Assembly: GCA_018303315.1 (NCBI GenBank)
Contig: JAGVYJ010000047.1
Coordinates: 1 to 9,740 of the forward strand
From: Candidatus Woesearchaeota archaeon
GTDB taxonomy: Archaea > Nanobdellota > Nanobdellia > Woesearchaeales > JAGVYJ01
DNA: 9,740 nt
Direction: 5' to 3'
A program made the position numbers and the translations under genes. Below the pieces are notes generated by a model. The model made no database searches. It was not told where the DNA came from and was given only the letters and a program-made list of their open reading frames with translations. Shown in pieces: positions 6,082-9,740 of this stretch (position 1 is the first letter of the stretch; each line of letters starts with the position of its first letter).

Positions 6082-7884
6082 TCAGTATTTGCTCTTCAGT
6101 TCAAGTTTGGGATAGACGCCGAGGCTCTTGAATTCGTCGAGGATGAGCTTGAACGCGTATGCAATCTCTATGAAGCTCACCTCAACATTGTCCCCGCAGA
6201 CCGGGCAGTAGCTCCTGTTCTTGAAGGCGTCATGTATTGCAACCAGCCCGCATTTTTCGCAGATAGGGACAACGGTGCGGTCAGAATCGAATCTTTCCTT
6301 CAGCAGCAGGGAGGCGCCGTGAGCAATAAAGGTGTCTTTCTCCATCTCCCCGAGCCTCAGGCCGCCTTCCTTGGCCCGTCCTTCCGTGGGTTGGCGCGTG
6401 AGCAGCTGGATAGGGCCGCGGGCCCTTGCATGGATCTTGTTGGCAACCATGTGCTTGAGGCGCAGGTAGTACATGCTTCCTATGTATATCCTAACCTGGA
6501 ATCTCTTTCCGGTGATGCCATCGTAAAGCGTTTCAGTACCATTGTCCTGGAAGCCAAGTTTCAGGAGTTCCTTCCTGAGGTCCTCCTCGGGCTCGGCATC
6601 ATACACCGTGCCATTGATATAGCGCCCGGACAGGCTTCCTGTCTTTGCGGCAACAAGCTCGATAAGGTGAGCCATAGTCATCCTGCTCGGTATCCCCATG
6701 GGTGAGAAAATTATGTCAGGCACTATCCCTGATGCAGCGAATGGCATGTCCGCATGTGGCACAAGCAGGCCAATGACTCCCTTCTGCCCATGCCTTGAGG
6801 TGAACTTATCTCCGATTTCCGGCTTCCTCTGGTCGCGGATTTTGACCTGGACCAGCTTGTTTCCTTCCATGTTCTCGGTGATAAGAACCATGTCCACAAC
6901 GCCTTCCTCGCCGTGCTTCATTGCAATCGAGCTTTCACGGCGCAGGTCAGGAGCCAGTGTGTACTGGTCCATCGTTGACAGGAATCTTGGCGGCGATGTC
7001 TTGCCGATAACGACATCGCCTTCCGCGACCTTGGCTTCAGGATATATGATTCCGTCATCCTCGAGATGGGCGTAGTCCTTCTCTGACCTGTAGCCTTTGA
7101 CTTCCTTTTCCGGAATGCTGATAGTGTCCACCAGGCCGCCTGAATACCTAAGCTCTTCGGCAACAACTGGCCTGTAGTAAGTGCCCCTGCCCAGGCCCAT
7201 GTCTACGGAGCCCTGGTTTATGACAATGGCGTCCTCCATGTTGTAGCCCTTATAGCTCATCACTGCCACAATCACGTTTTGCCCGGACGGGTGCTTGTCA
7301 TACTCAGAAATATCATGGCCGATAGTCCGTACAACAGGCTTCTGCGGGCTATGGAGGAGATTGACGTCCATATCCATCCTTATATGATAATTTGACGCAT
7401 AAAATCCGAGCCCCTGCTTCTGGTTCTTGGAGCCTGTATTGACTTTCTGGGCAGAGTTGAAATTTGCATACGGAACCAGGCTTGTGACAATCCCGAACAT
7501 GTCCATTGCTGCAACTGAAAGATGTGTGTGCTTTGGCGTAAGCTCGCTTTCCTCAAAGGTGACCAGCGCATTCTCCTCTTCTGCAGTGTCCAGGTATTCT
7601 ATTATGCCTTCCTGAACGAGGTCTTCCCAGTGCTTCTCGTTGCGCTTCAGTGCCGTGACGTGTGCCTCGGTAAGCAATGGCTTGCCGTCCCTGACAACAA
7701 TCAGAGGACGTCTCAGCCTGCCGCTGGAGCTCTCCACGAAAACCTCATTGGTATATTCGTCGTAATGAACATTGACATTGCCATCCACTTTTCCTTTTCT
7801 CCTGGAGTCTATTATCTGGTTTACAAACTCCCTCGGGTTTTCCACATCCCCTACAAACTTGCCTGATAAAAATACATCTGCCAT
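6082..7884 (-). CDS. rpoB1: DNA-directed RNA polymerase subunit B' (C-terminal half of B)
   Basis: A 600-residue protein, normal for B' where the second-largest subunit is split. It contains YKGYNMEDAIVIN (211-223), GDKFTSRHGQKGVIG (358-372) and DIIFSPMGIPSRMT (390-403), together the hybrid-binding and active-site region. YIGSMYYLRLKHMVANKIHA (467-486) and RQPTEGRAKEGGLRLGEME (498-516) follow. A C-terminal clamp zinc site has Cys542, Cys545, Cys560 and Cys563 (CEKC...CPVC). The start ATG shares one base with the rpoB2 stop (TAATG), and GGTG lies a few bases upstream, so the two halves are probably made in equal amounts by coupled translation. The gene ends 1 nt before rpoA1. No missing catalytic residue is seen. 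Confidence 0.97.
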   Translation of the reverse strand: MADVFLSGKFVGDVENPREFVNQIIDSRRKGKVDGNVNVHYDEYTNEVFVESSSGRLRRPLIVVRDGKPLLTEAHVTALKRNEKHWEDLVQEGIIEYLDTAEEENALVTFEESELTPKHTHLSVAAMDMFGIVTSLVPYANFNSAQKVNTGSKNQKQGLGFYASNYHIRMDMDVNLLHSPQKPVVRTIGHDISEYDKHPSGQNVIVAVMSYKGYNMEDAIVINQGSVDMGLGRGTYYRPVVAEELRYSGGLVDTISIPEKEVKGYRSEKDYAHLEDDGIIYPEAKVAEGDVVIGKTSPPRFLSTMDQYTLAPDLRRESSIAMKHGEEGVVDMVLITENMEGNKLVQVKIRDQRKPEIGDKFTSRHGQKGVIGLLVPHADMPFAASGIVPDIIFSPMGIPSRMTMAHLIELVAAKTGSLSGRYINGTVYDAEPEEDLRKELLKLGFQDNGTETLYDGITGKRFQVRIYIGSMYYLRLKHMVANKIHARARGPIQLLTRQPTEGRAKEGGLRLGEMEKDTFIAHGASLLLKERFDSDRTVVPICEKCGLVAIHDAFKNRSYCPVCGDNVEVSFIEIAYAFKLILDEFKSLGVYPKLELKSKY

Positions 7885-9371
7885 TATGACACCGTCTTGA
7901 GACCGAATGACTTTAGGGATTTCATAACATCTGATTCCTCACATGTATGGCTCACTGTCGCCAGCAGGGCAAGGTTCTTTTTCAGCCCTATGTTGGTTCC
8001 TTCCGGGGTTTCTATAGGGCACAGCCTGCCAAGATGCGTGCTGTGCAGTTCCCTTGCCTTGAAATTCTCCTGCGTAGCTGATAAAGGCGACACCACCCTC
8101 TGGAGGTGGGAGATTGTCTCAAGGTAATTCAGGCGCTGGATGCGCTGCGAGATGCCTTTCCTGCCCCCTACCCAGTTTCCGGTTGCCATGCTGCTGTAAA
8201 TCCTCTGCGTCAGGAGCTTGTCCCTGATTATCACCTTGATGCTGGGGAATTTCCCCCTCTTGACTATCCTCTGGAAGTTGTACAGAAGGTCTCCTATAAG
8301 CACCTTGAGGTTGAACCTGAAAAGGTCCGCAAGCAGGTCCCCGCTCTGCTTTATGCGCTTGTTCATGTAATGGTCCTTGTCGTCTGCGGGAATCTCCCCG
8401 CGATCAGCCATAATCTGCTTTTTGAGTGCCTTGCAGAGGTTGTATGCCTTGAAAAGCCTGCTTTTCTCCTCCGTGCCCAGATGCGGCAGCAGGTACCTGT
8501 CCAGGATTTCACTCATTCTCTCCACTCTTATCTCCTTTGCCTGGGTGATTCCTGTTCTCTTTGCAAGATAATCAATGGCATCGTCCTGCGTCTTGACGTC
8601 AGAAGAACTGATAAGGTTGACAATGACCTCGTCGAACTGCCTCTCTGAGCTGACGAACTTCATTATTTCCTCATCCTTCACCAGACCAAGGGCCTTAATG
8701 ACAACAACTAATGGCACCCTTTTCACTCTTGTAAATGTCAAATGGTAAATCCCGTCACTTAACCTCTCAATGCTGTGCGGAATCTTGTACGCTCCATGCT
8801 CGGAAAACATCTTGCCGGTAATGGCATTTGAAGATGTGGCATCCCTTTCCACGAGCAGCTTGTTTGCAGCAAGGTCCTCAACCTTGACAATCACTTTCTC
8901 GGTGCCGTTGATGATAAAGTAACCCCCCGGATCGTCAGGGTCCTCTCCCCTGTTGATAAGCTCCTCACGGCTGAGGTTTCTAAGGTGGCACATATTGGAT
9001 TTAAGCATGATTGGAATGTTGCCTATCGCGGTCTCGAAAGTTTCCCTCTGGGCGCCGTTTATATGGGCAGAAACAGTGATGAACATCGGGGCTGCATAGG
9101 TTATCTTCCTGAGCCTGGCTTCCATCGGATAGATGTCATGCTTTGAGCCATCCGCCTCAACCAGCTGTGGCTTCTCAATCCTTATCTTGTCAAGGTGAAT
9201 CTCGAACTGGTCGACATTTGCAGGGATAATCGTGGGCGTTATGACCTTGTTTTCCTCCACGATTTTCTGCAGTTCCTTTTCGATGAAGTTGTTGAAGTTC
9301 TCAATGTCGCTCTTGATTATGCTTTCTGACTCAAAGTACTCCTTTATCAGCGTTTCGTAATATTTAGACAT
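7884..9371 (-). CDS. rpoB2: DNA-directed RNA polymerase subunit B'' (N-terminal half of B)
   Basis: A 495-residue protein, usual for B''. It covers the protrusion, lobe and fork parts of the B subunit. Signatures are IGNIPIMLKSNMCHL (116-130), DDPGGYFIINGTEKVIV (146-162), GNWVGGRKGISQRI (398-411) and SHLQRVVSPLSATQENFKAR (421-440). The fork region HLGRLCPIETPEGTNIGL (446-463) corresponds to the rifampicin-pocket region of bacterial beta. The protein stops shortly after this point and B' continues in the next gene, the split known in methanogens, halobacteria and relatives, but not in Thermoproteota or Thermococcales. The ATG overlaps the rpoH stop by 8 nt, and no clear Shine-Dalgarno sequence is present, so coupling to rpoH translation is likely. 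The frame is intact. Confidence 0.97.
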   Translation of the reverse strand: MSKYYETLIKEYFESESIIKSDIENFNNFIEKELQKIVEENKVITPTIIPANVDQFEIHLDKIRIEKPQLVEADGSKHDIYPMEARLRKITYAAPMFITVSAHINGAQRETFETAIGNIPIMLKSNMCHLRNLSREELINRGEDPDDPGGYFIINGTEKVIVKVEDLAANKLLVERDATSSNAITGKMFSEHGAYKIPHSIERLSDGIYHLTFTRVKRVPLVVVIKALGLVKDEEIMKFVSSERQFDEVIVNLISSSDVKTQDDAIDYLAKRTGITQAKEIRVERMSEILDRYLLPHLGTEEKSRLFKAYNLCKALKKQIMADRGEIPADDKDHYMNKRIKQSGDLLADLFRFNLKVLIGDLLYNFQRIVKRGKFPSIKVIIRDKLLTQRIYSSMATGNWVGGRKGISQRIQRLNYLETISHLQRVVSPLSATQENFKARELHSTHLGRLCPIETPEGTNIGLKKNLALLATVSHTCEESDVMKSLKSFGLKTVS

Positions 9372-9609
9372 TTTTGATTACTCTGTAGAATACTGTTTTT
9401 CCTGATAAGGGACTGTCACGCTCAATCTTTACTATATCCTCCTCCTTCGGTTTCAGGTGCTCGATAGCAGGGTCCTTCTTGGATATAAGCGGCAACAGCC
9501 CGATAGAAATCTTGTATTTGTCAAGAAGCTCTTTCTTGTCCTTTTCAGAGAGCTTGCTGTGCTTAGGCACATACAAATGCTTCCCCACATCGAATTTTGC
9601 CTTAGCCAT
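9364..9609 (-). CDS. rpoH: DNA-directed RNA polymerase subunit H (Rpb5 C-terminal-like)
   Basis: An 81-residue protein when started at the ATG at 9609 (MAKAKFDVGKHLYVPKHSKL). An upstream in-frame TTG at 9621 would add only MLLK and is less likely. Archaeal H equals the C-terminal domain of eukaryotic Rpb5. The visible signatures are HLYVPKHSKLSEKDKKELL, LPLISKKDPAIEHLKPKEEDIVKIERDSPLSGKTVFYRVI, which is the family core including the DPA and GDIVKI-like (here EDIVKI) region. The subunit sits at the downstream DNA end of the polymerase jaw. As usual in archaea it heads the polymerase operon, and it overlaps rpoB2 by 8 nt. No TATA box or Shine-Dalgarno sequence is evident upstream, so its promoter is either further right than the window or too weak to recognise. 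Confidence 0.95.
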   Translation of the reverse strand: MAKAKFDVGKHLYVPKHSKLSEKDKKELLDKYKISIGLLPLISKKDPAIEHLKPKEEDIVKIERDSPLSGKTVFYRVIKNV

Positions 9610-9663
9610 TTTCAGTAACAATGATGGGCCGTATGGGACTTCCCTTGTGGCAGACTTTTCCCC

Positions 9664-9680
9664 GAACGACGTAGTCGTTC
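9664..9680. repeat. Inverted repeat H1 upstream of rpoH
   Basis: GAACGAC (9664-9670) and GTCGTTC (9674-9680) form a perfect 7-bp stem with a GTA loop. It is about 55 nt upstream of the rpoH start and only 1 nt from the next inverted repeat. No T-run follows on either strand, so it is not a plain intrinsic terminator. Confidence 0.7.
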
Positions 9681-9681
9681 C

Positions 9682-9710
9682 GAGGGATTGAGCGTTTAGC
9701 GAAATCCCTC
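9682..9710. repeat. Inverted repeat H2 upstream of rpoH
   Basis: GAGGGATT (9682-9689) pairs perfectly with AATCCCTC (9703-9710). Between them, GAGC and GCGA face each other: read as plus-strand RNA this gives two adjacent G-A mismatches followed by two G-C pairs and a GTTTA loop. On the minus strand the same positions would be pyrimidine mismatches, so the motif is strand-asymmetric. The design looks like a short dispersed palindrome, but no second copy is in the window. Confidence 0.7.
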
Positions 9711-9713
9711 ATT

Positions 9714-9738
9714 GCACAGGGGTGTGCGTCTACGCACA
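9714..9738. repeat. Inverted repeat H3 with an alternative pairing partner
   Basis: TGTGCGT (9723-9729) pairs with ACGCACA (9732-9738) over a 2-nt loop. GCACA at 9714-9718 can instead pair with TGTGC at 9723-9727 across GGGG. The two hairpins use the same central strand and exclude each other. It lies at the right window edge, so more of the element may be missing. Confidence 0.6.
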
Positions 9739-9740
9739 AC

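Noticed and set aside
9610..9621. TTG start at 9621 for rpoH
   Set aside because: It adds only MLLK before the conserved MAKAKFDVGKHL start, and the ATG at 9609 is the better codon.
9664..9738. CRISPR array
   Set aside because: The three palindromes differ in sequence and there is no regular repeat-spacer pattern.

Overview
The window carries an archaeal RNA polymerase transcription unit, read entirely on the minus strand (right to left): rpoH, rpoB2 (B''), rpoB1 (B'), rpoA1 (A'), rpoA2 (A''), a ribosomal protein of the L30e family, a short archaeal NusA, and rps12 (uS12). Below it on the same strand follow nrdR and the 5' part of a SpoIIM-family membrane protein gene cut by the left window edge. 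The split largest subunit (A'/A''), the H subunit, the two-KH NusA and the archaeal gene order all mark the host as an archaeon. The split B subunit points to a euryarchaeal or DPANN-type lineage. The SpoIIM-like membrane protein and NrdR make a DPANN-type genome plausible, but the exact phylum cannot be read from this window.

Layout: 9610-9740 holds no gene but three strong inverted repeats and no recognisable TATA box. From 9609 to 1254 eight genes are packed with overlaps of 1-17 nt or gaps of 0-2 nt, so they are almost certainly one transcript. The 271-nt interval 983-1253 contains a 106-nt block with a 9-bp closing helix and internal hairpins, then AT-rich palindromes and a TATA box for nrdR. 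A second TATA box sits in the 37-nt gap before the spoIIM-like gene. Both of these promoters place the predicted transcription start almost on the start codon, which fits leaderless mRNAs.

Functionally, H, B'', B', A' and A'' build the catalytic core of RNA polymerase: the active-site aspartates are in A', the trigger loop in A'', the bridge helix in A', and the DNA/RNA clamp and fork regions in B''/B'. NusA, L30e and uS12 tie transcription to ribosome synthesis, as is common in archaea. NrdR is a zinc-ribbon/ATP-cone repressor of ribonucleotide reductase genes, mostly known from bacteria.

The main anomaly is in rpoA1. Its conserved N-terminus (6080 to about 5913) and the rest of the subunit (about 5912 to 3514) lie in different frames. 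At the junction the first half of the N-terminal zinc-binding motif is missing, consistent with a small deletion of about 34 nt, either real or from assembly. No obviously new biological system is present; the most open questions are the rpoA1 lesion and the two clusters of structured intergenic DNA.
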